A program made the position numbers and the translations under genes. Positions 8,864-18,579 of a stretch of DNA of 64,000 nt are shown here, piece by piece. Position 1 is the first letter of the stretch; each line of letters begins with the position of its first letter. Origin of the DNA: Ornithinibacillus scapharcae TW25 (GTDB lineage Bacteria; Bacillota; Bacilli; Bacillales; Amphibacillaceae); assembly GCF_000190475.1 (NCBI RefSeq), contig NZ_AEWH01000036.1, positions 27,948 through 91,947 of the forward strand, written 5' to 3'. The notes under the pieces were generated by a model. That model did no database searches. It worked only from the letters and a program-made list of their open reading frames with translations, and was not told the DNA's origin.

Positions 8864-10029
8864 TAGAAACTCCTTATTTCTTCTCGGTATTCTTTCATAG
8901 CCTTTTGAAGTGTTGGGAATCGGTCATTCGGGAATTGTTCTAGTATAGCTCTTGCAAGTTCAAACGCTACAACATGTTCCATCACAACAGCAGCTGCTGG
9001 TACGGCGCATGCATCAGATCGTTCCACGCTGGCCTGGAAACGTTCCTTTGTTTCAATATCTACGCTTTGTAGAGGTTTCATCAAAGTAGGGATCGGCTTC
9101 ATGACACCTCTAACGACTATGGGCATCCCCGTAGTCATCCCACCTTCAAAACCACCTAATCGATTGGAATCCCTATAGTACCCCTTATCTTTGTCCCAAT
9201 TAATCTCATCATGTATTTGACTACCGTTTCTTCTTGCTGCATCAAAGCCTATTCCGAATTCAACACCTTTATATGCATTAATACTAACTACAGCACCAGC
9301 AATTCTACTATCCAGCTTACGGTCATAATGAACATAAGAACCGATACCTGCTGGCATACCTTCCACATACACTTCTGTAATACCACCTAATGAATCACCA
9401 TTATTCTTTGCTTGATCAATAGTATCCATCATTTTTTTCTCTGCTTCTTTGTCCAATGTTCGCACTGGTGAATCCTCTGACACTTGTTGACGCTCCTGTA
9501 TAGACAGAGTCGTAACATCATTGGCACGAATTCCACCTATTTCCTTCACATATCCACATAGTTCTATGCCTAATTGCTGTAACATTACTTTGGCAACTGC
9601 GCCTACCGCGACTCTAGCTGCAGTTTCACGAGCTGAGGAACGCTCTAATACATTACGCATATCTCGATGACCATATTTTAATGCACCATTCAAGTCAGCA
9701 TGTCCAGGTCTAGGTCTTGTTACTACTCTTCTTATTTTATCCTCATGTTCAACTGGATCTTCCCCCATAATATCCGTCCAATGTTTGTAATCATCATTAT
9801 GTATGACTAACGATACAGGTGAACCTAATGTATAACCGTGCCGAATGCCTCCAGTTATCTCTACTAAGTCCTTCTCAATTTGCATTCTTTTCCCCCGACC
9901 ATATCCTTTTTGGCGGCGAAGTAATGATTCGTTGATGTCTTCTTTAAGAAGCGGTAATTGCGCTGGAATTCCTTCTATAATGGTTGTCAATTGCTTGCCA
10001 TGGGATTCCCCTGCGGTTAAGTAGCGCAT
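8863..10029 (-). CDS. aroC: Chorismate synthase
   Basis: The 388-residue FMN-dependent enzyme makes chorismate from EPSP, the last shikimate step. Signature stretches are GESHGK (7-12), [12 protein letters not shown] near 38-49, [17 protein letters not shown] and [11 protein letters not shown] strong binding site (AAGGAGG) precedes the ATG. It is first in aroC-aroB-aroA-ypiA-ypiB and has its own SigA-like promoter just upstream. B. subtilis calls this gene aroF. Confidence 0.97.
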   Translation of the reverse strand: MRYLTAGESHGKQLTTIIEGIPAQLPLLKEDINESLLRRQKGYGRGKRMQIEKDLVEITGGIRHGYTLGSPVSLVIHNDDYKHWTDIMGEDPVEHEDKIRRVVTRPRPGHADLNGALKYGHRDMRNVLERSSARETAARVAVGAVAKVMLQQLGIELCGYVKEIGGIRANDVTTLSIQERQQVSEDSPVRTLDKEAEKKMMDTIDQAKNNGDSLGGITEVYVEGMPAGIGSYVHYDRKLDSRIAGAVVSINAYKGVEFGIGFDAARRNGSQIHDEINWDKDKGYYRDSNRLGGFEGGMTTGMPIVVRGVMKPIPTLMKPLQSVDIETKERFQASVERSDACAVPAAAVVMEHVVAFELARAILEQFPNDRFPTLQKAMKEYREEIRSF

Positions 10030-10061
10030 AGTATTCCTCCTTGATGATATTTCCTACTCCT

Positions 10062-10090
10062 ATTATAAACCAACACTAGCCATAATAGAA
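10062..10090 (-). promoter_or_regulatory. SigA-type promoter of the aro operon
   Basis: On the minus strand a perfect TATAAT (-10) lies 17 bases after TTCTAT, a weak -35. It falls in the short gap between the cheR terminator and aroC, about 30 bases ahead of the aroC start. Confidence 0.5.
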
Positions 10091-10122
10091 AAAAATGCTC
10101 AATATCAGCTATATGAGCATTT

Positions 10123-10124
<2 letters not shown>
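10091..10124 (-). terminator. Terminator after cheR
   Basis: An 11-bp stem (AAAAATGCTCA with TGAGCATTTTT) with a 12-base loop overlaps the cheR stop codon. On the minus strand it ends in TTTTTTCTAT. It separates cheR from the aro operon. Confidence 0.8.
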
Positions 10125-10920
<796 letters not shown>

Positions 10921-10967
10921 TCAGTGTAATTAGAATGTCTATTACTATATTACCATAAAATTAATAA

Positions 10968-10993
10968 AATGCCCCCAATAATATGGAGGCATT
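10968..10993 (-). terminator. Terminator after ndk
   Basis: A 10-bp stem with one G-U type pair (AATGCCCCCA with TGGAGGCATT) has a six-base loop. On the minus strand it runs into TTTATTAATTTT. It starts 9 bases past the ndk stop. Confidence 0.75.
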
Positions 10994-11001
10994 CTTTCTA
11001 C

Positions 11002-11451
11002 TTAATAAATCCAAGCACTAATCTGTTTGTCATATGAAACTACTAATTCATCTTGATTAAAGAAAAGATCAATTTCTCTTACTGCACTTTCAGGTGAATC
11101 GGAACCATGGATAACATTTTTGCCAACTGTCACACCGAAATCTCCACGGATGGTACCTGGTGCTGCTTCAGCCGGGTTTGTTTTCCCCATCATTTCTCGA
11201 GCTGTTTTGATTACATTTTCACCTTCCCAAACCATTGCAAAAACAGGTCCAGATGTGATGAAATCTACAAGTTCACCAAAGAATGGTCGTTCTTTGTGTT
11301 CACCATAATGCTCACTTGCAAGATCATCAGAAATTTGCATTAATTTTGCGCCTACAAGTTTGAAGCCTTTTTTCTCAAAGCGGTTGACAATTTCTCCTAC
11401 TAGATTGCGTTGTACTCCGTCAGGTTTAACCATTAAAAATGTTTTTTCCAC
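11002..11451 (-). CDS. ndk: Nucleoside diphosphate kinase
   Basis: A 149-residue enzyme that balances NTP pools by a phosphohistidine ping-pong mechanism. The catalytic histidine is H115 in [22 protein letters not shown] (7-19) and RGDFGV (102-107) are standard. The start codon is GTG behind AGAGAGGTG. It lies between cheR and the hepT end, as in B. subtilis. Confidence 0.97.
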   Translation of the reverse strand: MEKTFLMVKPDGVQRNLVGEIVNRFEKKGFKLVGAKLMQISDDLASEHYGEHKERPFFGELVDFITSGPVFAMVWEGENVIKTAREMMGKTNPAEAAPGTIRGDFGVTVGKNVIHGSDSPESAVREIDLFFNQDELVVSYDKQISAWIY

Positions 11452-11529
11452 GTTTTACACCTCTCTATGTATGTCTATAAAATGTAACCGTTTTAAATTC
11501 TATCAAACTTTCGCAAAAATAACAATATA

Positions 11530-12501
11530 CTACGTTTTTCTTTTTCCAATGTACTTTGCAATTTGCTCAAGCGTAATCTTTGCTTTACTTTGTGGAAAGT
11601 CCCTTAACGCATGAAAAGCTTTAGCTAAATAGCGTTCACTCAATTCATACGCCTGATCAATAGCTTCGGTATCTTTTAAAGCACGGATAACGGTACCCAT
11701 CTGATCCACGCTAACCGTGTCCGGATTTTCAAATGTCGAGATTAATAATTTTTTGAAGTTTTGATCCTGCATCGCAAATAACACTGGTAACGTAATATTG
11801 CCTTGATAAAGATCGTTACCTGCAGGTTTTCCAAGCTCTTCAGCGGATGAAGTAAAATCAAGAATATCATCTATAATCTGATAGCTCATACCAATGTAAT
11901 ATCCATATTGGTATAATTTATTGATTTCTTTATCCGTTAAACCAGATGTCATAGCACCTAATTGACAACTAGTCGCTATTAAGAGTGCTGTTTTCCTTTT
12001 AATTCTTCTTAGATAGGTGCGAACGTTTTGATCCCATTTATATTTATCTTTGATTTGCTCTATTTCACCTATACTTACTTCTACTAAGGTTTCCGATAGA
12101 ACTTTATGTATATTGGGATTCTCAAGTCTTGTAATCGTTTCTAATGCACGGGCTAGGATATAATCTCCTGTGTACATCGCAACACGATTTCCATACTGCT
12201 TTTTAATCGTCGGCTTACCACGTCTAAGCTCGGCATCATCTATTACATCATCATGAACTAAGGTAGCCATATGGATAAGTTCAAGTGACACAGCAACAGT
12301 TTTCACTTGCTCAATATCTACATTTCCAAATTGACTTGATAATAAAACGAAGACAGGTCGAATTCGCTTGCCCCCTGCCTTTAACAATTGGGTTGATGCT
12401 TCTCTTAGTACAGGATGTTTCGCATGGATTGCATCCATTAGTGATGATTCGATTAAATCGAGTTCTTTCTTTAAATAATTATATGTTTTTGGTAATTTCA
12501 T
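11530..12501 (-). CDS. hepT: Heptaprenyl diphosphate synthase component II
   Basis: The catalytic subunit of the two-part enzyme that builds the C35 side chain of menaquinone-7. The first aspartate-rich motif is HDDVIDD and the second is IIDDILD, with the KRKTALLI segment between them. I place the start at the ATG at 12501, because the upstream GTG is part of the binding site AAAGGTGA. That gives 323 residues. It follows menG and works with HepS. Confidence 0.95.
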   Translation of the reverse strand: MKLPKTYNYLKKELDLIESSLMDAIHAKHPVLREASTQLLKAGGKRIRPVFVLLSSQFGNVDIEQVKTVAVSLELIHMATLVHDDVIDDAELRRGKPTIKKQYGNRVAMYTGDYILARALETITRLENPNIHKVLSETLVEVSIGEIEQIKDKYKWDQNVRTYLRRIKRKTALLIATSCQLGAMTSGLTDKEINKLYQYGYYIGMSYQIIDDILDFTSSAEELGKPAGNDLYQGNITLPVLFAMQDQNFKKLLISTFENPDTVSVDQMGTVIRALKDTEAIDQAYELSERYLAKAFHALRDFPQSKAKITLEQIAKYIGKRKT

Positions 12502-12528
12502 GTAATTCACCTTTTGTTTGTAAAAACT

Positions 12529-13233
12529 TTATTTAACACCCATGTGCATGGCAGCAACCCCGCCAGTATAACTTTTTACCTGCACCGTAGAGAAACCAGC
12601 CTCCATAAACATTTGCTTTAATCTTTGTTTATCCGGAAAATTTCTAGTAGACTCATTTAGCCAAGCATATTCTTTATAGCTCCTCGCAAAAATCCTACCA
12701 AATAAAGGCATAATGAAACGGAAATAAAAGAAATATAATTGCTTAAATCCTATCATGGTTGGCTGTGATGTTTCTAAACAAACCACTTTTCCTCCAGGCT
12801 TTACAACTCGGTACATTTCCTTTAATACCGTCATGTAATCAGGAACGTTACGTAATCCAAAACCGATTGTGACAAAGTCAAAGGAATTGTCTTCAAAAGG
12901 TAATTCCATTGCATTACCGTGGATGTATTCAAGCTGATGATAACCTAATTCTTTATTCTTATCGATTGCGACAGATAACATATTCTTACTAAAATCTAAT
13001 CCGATTACCTTTCCTTCTGTACCCACTGCTTGTGCTAAAGAGATAGACCAATCACCTGTTCCACAGCAAACATCTAATGCAGAAGCACCTGCTGGAATAT
13101 TCATCTGTTTCATTACATCTTTTCTCCAAGCTTTATGCCGTTGAAAGGAAATAATAGAGTTCATCGAATCATATTTGTCATATATTTTTTCAAAGACGTG
13201 GTGTACACGTTCTTCTTTTGTTTTCCCTTGCAT
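12529..13233 (-). CDS. menG: Demethylmenaquinone methyltransferase
   Basis: A 234-residue SAM-dependent methyltransferase of the UbiE/MenG family, which adds the final methyl group to demethylmenaquinone. SAM motif I is [11 protein letters not shown] (53-63). The family signatures [11 protein letters not shown]-like (about 20-30) and FGLRNVPDY are present. It lies between hepS and hepT, so all three menaquinone genes are cotranscribed. Also named ubiE or menH in older annotations. Confidence 0.96.
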   Translation of the reverse strand: MQGKTKEERVHHVFEKIYDKYDSMNSIISFQRHKAWRKDVMKQMNIPAGASALDVCCGTGDWSISLAQAVGTEGKVIGLDFSKNMLSVAIDKNKELGYHQLEYIHGNAMELPFEDNSFDFVTIGFGLRNVPDYMTVLKEMYRVVKPGGKVVCLETSQPTMIGFKQLYFFYFRFIMPLFGRIFARSYKEYAWLNESTRNFPDKQRLKQMFMEAGFSTVQVKSYTGGVAAMHMGVK

Positions 13234-13235
13234 GA

Positions 13236-13958
13236 TTAATCCAACTCCGAAGATGTATGTTGATAGACCATGGAATGAAATAAATCAGCTATGCCATGCA
13301 TAAGACTTTCATTTTTAAGGTTATCAATCATATCATTTGTTTTATTTATTTGAATACCTAAAACCTTTTCTTTATCTTGCAACAGTAACCCATCTATTGA
13401 ACCGTTTATAATAATATCTGTTAATAATACTTCTTCCATTATTGGAGTAAAGTTCTCCAATCCGAAATAACGAGCCAAATTTGTTATCAGAAGAGATCCT
13501 ATTTGTTTGTGGTAAGTTAGAAATTGATCAATGGTTCCATTCTCTAAAAAGTACAATTCCATTTTTAGTTCGTTTATTTGTTTAATAGTCGTAGCTAATA
13601 GTTTGATGAATTCTCGTTCCTCTATTTCTGATAGCAACCAGTAATAGAGACCACTGTAATAATCCCCGGCAAGTATCGCTAACTGACTATCAACACCGAT
13701 AGATGGACTGTTGTCCAGTTTATTACTATCAGGTACTTGTTCATGTATATCTAATGCTATTTGTACAAGCATTGAAGTAATGATGAGTTGTTCTTTGGTT
13801 TCAGGGGCTAGCGTGCTCTTATTTAGGATATGGTTAAGAAAGTAAAGTTTGCAATCATTAATTTTAGGCTCTTCTATATGCTGTAGCAAGAAAGAATGAT
13901 GAATTTTATTCTTGATCAATTCTTTTAGTTGTCGTAGTTCCCTCTCCATTGTGTACAA
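13236..13958 (-). CDS. hepS: Heptaprenyl diphosphate synthase component I
   Basis: The small, non-catalytic partner of HepT that sets product chain length; about 241 residues here against about 251 in B. subtilis. The binding site AAGGTGAT is six bases before a TTG at 13958, which I take as the start. An ATG at 13949 is an alternative but is too far from that site. Sequence conservation in this family is low, so the call rests on length, helical character and the tight hepS-menG-hepT order. Confidence 0.88.
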   Translation of the reverse strand: MYTMERELRQLKELIKNKIHHSFLLQHIEEPKINDCKLYFLNHILNKSTLAPETKEQLIITSMLVQIALDIHEQVPDSNKLDNSPSIGVDSQLAILAGDYYSGLYYWLLSEIEEREFIKLLATTIKQINELKMELYFLENGTIDQFLTYHKQIGSLLITNLARYFGLENFTPIMEEVLLTDIIINGSIDGLLLQDKEKVLGIQINKTNDMIDNLKNESLMHGIADLFHSMVYQHTSSELD

Positions 13959-14071
13959 AATTATCACCTTAGCCCTTCAAGCCTTAATGTTACCTAAGTC
14001 ATTATAACATATTTATCTATGTACGATACCAAATATACTGTATTATGTATTGTTTTACCAATTGGATATCC

Positions 14072-14287
14072 TTAGCTATTGCTGATCTCCCCATGGCTAG
14101 TTTGTATTATTGCTTTGCCTCTAACCTTAACAGCTGAAGTATGTTCTGTGAACTGTGCAATCATCACTTCACCTTTATCTAACTTTTCCGAGTGATGGAA
14201 CTTTGTATCTGATCCCCTAGTTAAACCAATCACATTCACTCCATCTTCAAGGGCCTTTATAACAAAAAAGTCTGTATTATTATTCAT
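14072..14287 (-). CDS. mtrB: Tryptophan RNA-binding attenuation protein (TRAP)
   Basis: A 71-residue TRAP subunit, which forms an 11-mer that binds tryptophan and then G/UAG repeats in trp mRNA. The core is nearly unchanged from B. subtilis: [26 protein letters not shown] and [12 protein letters not shown]. The RNA-contacting lysines and arginine (KLDK and KVR) are all present, so it should be functional. In B. subtilis folE (mtrA) precedes it; here hbs is directly upstream and folE is missing. No trp genes lie in the window. Confidence 0.96.
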   Translation of the reverse strand: MNNNTDFFVIKALEDGVNVIGLTRGSDTKFHHSEKLDKGEVMIAQFTEHTSAVKVRGKAIIQTSHGEISNS

Positions 14288-14350
14288 AATAAATCCCTCC
14301 TAGGACACTACTATTATTATTATCCCATTTTTCACGAATATGAAAAGAAA

Positions 14351-14376
14351 AAAGGGTGCGAATGAACGCACCCTTT
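14351..14376 (-). terminator. Terminator after hbs
   Basis: A perfect 10-bp GC-rich stem (AAAGGGTGCG with CGCACCCTTT) and six-base loop. On the minus strand it runs into TTTTTTCTTTTC. It starts 15 bases past the hbs stop and separates hbs from mtrB. Confidence 0.9.
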
Positions 14377-14391
14377 AACCCTATGTACGTA

Positions 14392-14664
14392 TTATTTTAC
14401 GCTGTCTTTAAGGGCTTTACCTGGCTTGAAAGCAGGAACTTTGCTTGCAGGAATTTCGATTTCTTCGCCTGTTTGTGGGTTACGACCTTTACGTGCAGAA
14501 CGCTCACGCACTTCGAAGTTACCGAAACCGATTAATTGTACTTTTTCACCTTTTTTAAGTGAATCCATGACAGCTTCGAAAACTGCATCAACAGCTTTTG
14601 TAGCATCTTTCTTAGAAAGTTCGCTCTTTTCAGCAACAGCATTTACTAAATCTGTTTTATTCAT
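14392..14664 (-). CDS. hbs: HU-type DNA-binding protein HBsu
   Basis: A 90-residue histone-like protein that bends DNA and compacts the nucleoid. [20 protein letters not shown] opens the protein, and the DNA-binding arms contain the conserved [10 protein letters not shown] and FKPGK elements. The ATG at 14664 is chosen because the GTG three codons upstream is part of the binding site GGAGGAGGTG. A SigA-like promoter lies about 120 bases upstream. Confidence 0.97.
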   Translation of the reverse strand: MNKTDLVNAVAEKSELSKKDATKAVDAVFEAVMDSLKKGEKVQLIGFGNFEVRERSARKGRNPQTGEEIEIPASKVPAFKPGKALKDSVK

Positions 14665-14787
14665 GACATTCACCTCCTCCCAAAAGAATTCGGGTCACAT
14701 TGGTACAAATATTTCTCTCTCATCATTTGTTTACCAATTTACCAACTTTTATACTTGATTGCCCCTATATCAATAGTGACAAGGCTA

Positions 14788-14816
14788 ATATTAAACGAGA
14801 TTACTTTAAAATTCAA
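14788..14816 (-). promoter_or_regulatory. SigA-type promoter of hbs
   Basis: On the minus strand TTGAAT (-35), a 17-base spacer and TAATAT (-10) give a good vegetative promoter about 120 bases upstream of the hbs start. The remaining bases of the gap 14665-14994 are AT-rich, with no open frame I would trust. A long leader is known for B. subtilis hbs. Confidence 0.6.
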
Positions 14817-14994
14817 CAAAAAATTACTATTTTTCTCTTTTTATTCGTTTTTTATTTGTTGTAACCGTTTTTTAACTATTTTTTGGGAGAAATAGCGAAG
14901 TCCCCGTACTATCAACCTTTCCTTAATTGGAAAATTATACATATGTCTTTCAATTCTGAAACGTTTTATAAACAGAATCTAGTATAAAACTAAA

Positions 14995-15027
14995 AAAACA
15001 GCAGCCTTTTATGTTAGCTGCTGTTTT
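14995..15027 (-). terminator. Terminator after spoIVA
   Basis: A perfect 11-bp stem (AAAACAGCAGC with GCTGCTGTTTT) and 11-base loop. On the minus strand it continues as TTTTTTTAG. It begins three bases past the spoIVA stop. Confidence 0.9.
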
Positions 15028-15030
15028 AGT

Positions 15031-16509
15031 TTATAAAATTATCGCAATTAATCCACCAGAACCTTCGTTGATGATTCTCTCTAGTGTCTCCTTTAGTTTA
15101 TATCTGGCATTTTCAGGCATTAGTGAGATTTTAGCTTGAATACCCTCTCGTACAATAGAGCTAAGAGATCTGCCAAAGATATCGGATTCCCAAATAGATA
15201 GTGGGTCTTCCTCAAAATCTTGCATTAAGTATCTAACTAGTTCCTCACTTTGCTTTTCTGTTCCAATAATAGGAGCGAATTCTGACTCGACCTCCACTTT
15301 AATCATATGAATGGAAGGGGCTACAGCCTTTAAGCGAACACCGAATCTTGATCCTTGTCGGATAATTTCAGGCTCTTCAAGCTCCATATCTTCTAAGGTT
15401 GGTGCTGCTATTCCATAACCAGTTTGTTTTACCATTTGAATAGCACTTGCAACTTGATCGTATTGGCGTTTCGCATAAGCGAAATCTTGCATTAACTCCA
15501 ATAAATGATCCTTCCCTCTAATCTCAACGCCTACAATTTCTTTCAATACTTGGTCATATAAATAATCAGGGGCATGCAGGTCAATCTCCGCAATACCTTC
15601 ACCCATTTCCATACCAGCTAAGTTTGCTTTGTCAATATAATCATAGTCTGCAAAATCACCTACAATATGATCCACATCACGTAAACGTTTAATATTCTTA
15701 ACTGTTGATTGGATTGCTTCTTGATAGCTTTCTCTCAACCAGTGATTTTCCTTTAATACCATTACCCAGCTTGGAAGATTTACATTTACTTCTAGTACTG
15801 GGAATTCATAAAGCGCCTCACGAAGAACATTATAAACATCGTGTTCTGTCATGGATTCTACACTCATTGCTAAAACAGGAATGTCATATTTTTCACTTAG
15901 GTCCTGCCGTAACATTTCTGTTTCATGGCTAGTTGGATTTACAGAATTGACTACCATAATAAATGGTTTCCCAACTTCTTTTAATTCTTCCACCACTTTA
16001 GACTCAGCGTCTACATAGTCTCCTCTTTCAATATCACCAATAGATCCATCTGTCGTTACGACAACGCCTATCGTAGAGTGTTCCTGAATGACCTTTCTTG
16101 TGCCAATTTCTGCAGCATCATGGAAAGGAATTGGCTCCTCATACCATGGAGTATTAATCATCCTAGGACCATTCTCATCTTCAAAGCCTTTGGCACCCTC
16201 AACTGCATACCCTACACAGTCTACTAGCCTAATGTTAACGTCAAGGCCTTCTTCAACTGTTACATTTACTGCTTGATTTGGAATGAACTTTGGCTCGGTT
16301 GTCATGATTGTTTTACCAGCTGCACTTTGAGGTAATTCATCTTGTGCTCTAACCTTTTCACTTTCATCCTCAATATTCGGAAGCACAACGAGTTCCATAA
16401 ACTTTTTGATGAACGTTGATTTCCCTGTCCGAACAGCTCCTACAATACCAAGGTATATATCGCCGTTCGTACGTTTTGAAATATCTTTAAAAATATCTAC
16501 CTTCTTCAA
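15031..16509 (-). CDS. spoIVA: Stage IV sporulation protein A, spore coat morphogenetic ATPase
   Basis: The 492-residue protein polymerises on the forespore surface, using ATP, to form the basement layer of the coat. Its length equals B. subtilis SpoIVA. The P-loop is GAVRTGKST (24-32), with the related-GTPase segments LVDCVGYAVEGAKG and VVNSVNPTSHE. The extreme C-terminus (EGSGGLIAIIL) is the conserved targeting end. The start is a TTG behind GGGAGGGGATCG. A SigE-like promoter lies upstream, as expected for a mother-cell gene. Confidence 0.98.
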   Translation of the reverse strand: MKKVDIFKDISKRTNGDIYLGIVGAVRTGKSTFIKKFMELVVLPNIEDESEKVRAQDELPQSAAGKTIMTTEPKFIPNQAVNVTVEEGLDVNIRLVDCVGYAVEGAKGFEDENGPRMINTPWYEEPIPFHDAAEIGTRKVIQEHSTIGVVVTTDGSIGDIERGDYVDAESKVVEELKEVGKPFIMVVNSVNPTSHETEMLRQDLSEKYDIPVLAMSVESMTEHDVYNVLREALYEFPVLEVNVNLPSWVMVLKENHWLRESYQEAIQSTVKNIKRLRDVDHIVGDFADYDYIDKANLAGMEMGEGIAEIDLHAPDYLYDQVLKEIVGVEIRGKDHLLELMQDFAYAKRQYDQVASAIQMVKQTGYGIAAPTLEDMELEEPEIIRQGSRFGVRLKAVAPSIHMIKVEVESEFAPIIGTEKQSEELVRYLMQDFEEDPLSIWESDIFGRSLSSIVREGIQAKISLMPENARYKLKETLERIINEGSGGLIAIIL

Positions 16510-16569
16510 ACGATCCCCTCCCGATCACTACAATATTAAATGAACAAACTACGAATTATTGACATTACA

Positions 16570-16599
16570 ATTCTATGATGTTGTCCTATCAAATTATGA
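16570..16599 (-). promoter_or_regulatory. SigE-type promoter of spoIVA
   Basis: On the minus strand TCATAAT (-35), a 15-base spacer and CATAGAAT (-10) fit the SigE pattern (ATATT, then CATACAAT). The -10 lies about 60 bases ahead of the TTG start of spoIVA. SigE control of spoIVA is established in B. subtilis; the exact site here is inferred. Confidence 0.55.
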
Positions 16600-16984
16600 C
16601 TTAATATATGCAAAAGTATAAAAATAAAGTAAAAACCACTCCCATGTTGACACAATATTGAAAGTAGATTCTTGTTTGCATGGGAACAGTGCAAATTGAA
16701 CGCTAGATGACATTCCACTCCATGCAGCACCGTGTATTCCCTCACACTGCACTAACCCGATAAAGGGTTTGATAGTGATTTCGTAAAGTATTGTCAGCTT
16801 GAAGCCTAACGATCGTTACATGCAGAACGGTTCATGAGTTATGAAGTCTAGCAAAATATTTGTTTGTGACATGCAATTGCAGTTATCACGATGCTTTTAA
16901 GTTCCTTAATCGTTATGTAACCATTCTCATAGAAAATAACGTAATTCGTAGTCTGGTATTTTAATCACCTCTATTTTCAGCAAT
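16600..16984. other. Unassigned intergenic stretch between yphF and spoIVA
   Basis: About 385 bases carry no gene I can support. On the minus strand there is an open frame of about 75 codons from a stop near 16817 to 16596, without a binding site or recognisable product. There is a small hairpin (AACCC, six-base loop, GGGTT) at 16754-16769. Base composition is a little less AT-rich than the neighbouring gaps. It may hold a decayed gene or an RNA, or nothing. Confidence 0.3.
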
Positions 16985-17024
16985 AAAAAACCCCTGCAAC
17001 AAATATATGCTGCAGAGGTTTTTT
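16985..17024 (-). terminator. Terminator after yphF
   Basis: A 14-bp stem with one wobble pair (AAAAAACCCCTGCA with TGCAGAGGTTTTTT). On the minus strand it ends in TTTTTTATTG. It lies just past the yphF stop. Confidence 0.85.
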
Positions 17025-17033
17025 TATGATAGA

Positions 17034-17753
17034 TTATTGAATCATAAATACAGGTTCATTATCTTTTATTGTGTACGGTAAGGAATAAGCCGGTAAAAAC
17101 GGCGTATTTTCAGCTAAAATATAACGGATATCATCGCCCTCTTTATAGCTATGTTCATACTCTTTCAATGCGTTGTTCAGTTCGATACGATAATCGATAT
17201 AAACAGTTCCCACCGTATCCATAATAACCGGTAACATTGCATCAGAATAAGGACTTTTAATCGTTGGGGGATTTTCTAGTCCAATTTTCTCATGATCAAT
17301 GGTAAAAACCTGTTTACTTATCTCCTCCCCGAACGGGGGATATAAATTCTTATCTCGATACGCATCAATTCTCATGTTTATGCTTCTAAGTTCCTCAGTT
17401 ATACGTAAATCAATCAATTTAACCCGCGGTTCATTGTCTGGATCAAGAATAGCATATTGATAATAACCACCATTTTCATACGCATTTCCAGGCAGTTCTG
17501 CTATACTTCCAAGCTCTCGCATCGTGTTAAAATCAATTAAGTATTTCTCGAAAATTGGTGTTTCATTCGGCTTTGTGCGTATAGGTAGTAAACCATTAGT
17601 ACGCTCCCGATAGTCATCTAAAGCTGACTGTACCATGTCCAGCTGTGCCTGATTTGGAGTTTGGTTCTTCTCTAATTCATTGCTGGGATACAGGCACCCA
17701 CTCAGTACCAAACTCAATACCGAGATTAAGATTAATTTATATGTATACTTCAT
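17034..17753 (-). CDS. yphF: YphF, putative lipoprotein
   Basis: A 239-residue protein with a lipoprotein signal ending in LSGC, so the lipidated cysteine is C20. The rest is hydrophilic and presumably lies outside the membrane. Length and place match B. subtilis YphF (about 244), between spoIVA and yphE/gpsA. It contains no motif that reveals a function. It starts 20 bases past yphE, so the two are probably cotranscribed. Confidence 0.82.
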   Translation of the reverse strand: MKYTYKLILISVLSLVLSGCLYPSNELEKNQTPNQAQLDMVQSALDDYRERTNGLLPIRTKPNETPIFEKYLIDFNTMRELGSIAELPGNAYENGGYYQYAILDPDNEPRVKLIDLRITEELRSINMRIDAYRDKNLYPPFGEEISKQVFTIDHEKIGLENPPTIKSPYSDAMLPVIMDTVGTVYIDYRIELNNALKEYEHSYKEGDDIRYILAENTPFLPAYSLPYTIKDNEPVFMIQ

Positions 17754-17773
17754 CTATTTAACCTCCGTTAGCC

Positions 17774-17971
17774 CTAGGTAGTTGGTCCACTGAACACAAT
17801 ATAAAGTATGATAATTCCACCTGCAAATAAACTTACGTATGCAAAAAAAGATACAATAAATGCTAAAATTCCTTTAAGTTTGTGTCTACTTAAAACAATA
17901 AGACCCATTGCCAAAATTAATAAAAACATACCAGCAATTGAAATCCACATATTTAACATAGACTCTGTCAT
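17774..17971 (-). CDS. yphE: YphE, small DUF2768 membrane protein
   Basis: A 65-residue protein with two membrane helices separated by the basic turn SRHKLKG. The start ATG at 17971 has a clear binding site (AGAGGTGAGG). A longer frame starting at 18043 has none and is rejected. B. subtilis YphE (DUF2768) is about 67 residues and lies in the same place. Function is not established. Confidence 0.8.
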   Translation of the reverse strand: MTESMLNMWISIAGMFLLILAMGLIVLSRHKLKGILAFIVSFFAYVSLFAGGIIILYIVFSGPTT

Positions 17972-18120
17972 ATCCTCACCTCTAAATCTGTTTGTCCATA
18001 TTCTCGCAATCGTAATTATAACATACAGAATTTGTTTGAGCATTTAAAATAAAGGCGTTTACATGACAGTTTAAATCTGATCCAGTAAGATGCTATTATT
18101 TTTTCTGAAATGTACAAAAA

Positions 18121-18157
18121 AAGCCAGGATGAAGAGGGGCCATCTCCATCCTGGTTT
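18121..18157 (-). terminator. Terminator after spoVIF
   Basis: An 11-bp stem with one wobble pair (AAGCCAGGATG with CATCCTGGTTT). On the minus strand it is followed by TTTTTTTGTAC. It lies about 100 bases past the spoVIF stop. The intervening bases 18158-18255 hold no recognisable feature. Confidence 0.85.
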
Positions 18158-18255
18158 GACTAAATAATACCCAAAGCAACTCTATCTATGAATGCTTGTG
18201 CGTTTTATTTTATGCGAGTAGACACGTGGTTGTATCCTCACCTGCCCAGCTAGAG

Positions 18256-18516
18256 CTATTTTTTAAATAACTGACTCAGAGAGTTCAAATCAGCTGGAAC
18301 TTTATTGTTAGTTATGGACTTAACAATTTTGTCTTCTTTTTCTTTTGAAATCGGCTTATTAGCCATCTTAGCTAATTGCCGAACGAGCCTCCGAACTGTC
18401 TTCTCATCCGAAAAATCGGCATTTTTAACTGAATCAGCAACCTTAAATATATCATTAGGATTAATTCCAGTGCTTTGCTGGATTTTGTCAAAAGGATTAT
18501 GACTATTGTTGCTCAC
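18256..18516 (-). CDS. spoVIF: Stage VI sporulation protein F-like
   Basis: An 86-residue, highly charged protein that matches the SpoVIF family (B. subtilis SpoVIF/YjcC, also about 86 residues). The core includes NPNDIFKVADSVKNADFSDE and the conserved VRRLVRQLAKMANKPI segment. In B. subtilis SpoVIF acts late in spore coat assembly through GerE. The gene follows gpsA by 63 bases. The family call is good; identical function is inference. Confidence 0.82.
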   Translation of the reverse strand: MSNNSHNPFDKIQQSTGINPNDIFKVADSVKNADFSDEKTVRRLVRQLAKMANKPISKEKEDKIVKSITNNKVPADLNSLSQLFKK

Positions 18517-18579
18517 ACGCTCGCCTCCTTGCTGCTATATTATTTCAACATAGTATATGCAAGGGACTTTGGCATTGTG

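Noticed and set aside
14665-14994. Possible gene or RNA in the long gap ahead of hbs
   Set aside because: Apart from one SigA-like promoter the stretch is AT-rich with no conserved blocks or good open frame.
16536-16745. 69-codon minus-strand frame upstream of spoIVA
   Set aside because: Runs through the SigE-like promoter of spoIVA, has no good binding site, and its histidine- and leucine-rich product resembles no family I know.
17972-18043. Longer N-terminus for yphE
   Set aside because: The only binding site, AGAGGTGAGG, is directly ahead of the ATG at 17971, and the family length fits that start.
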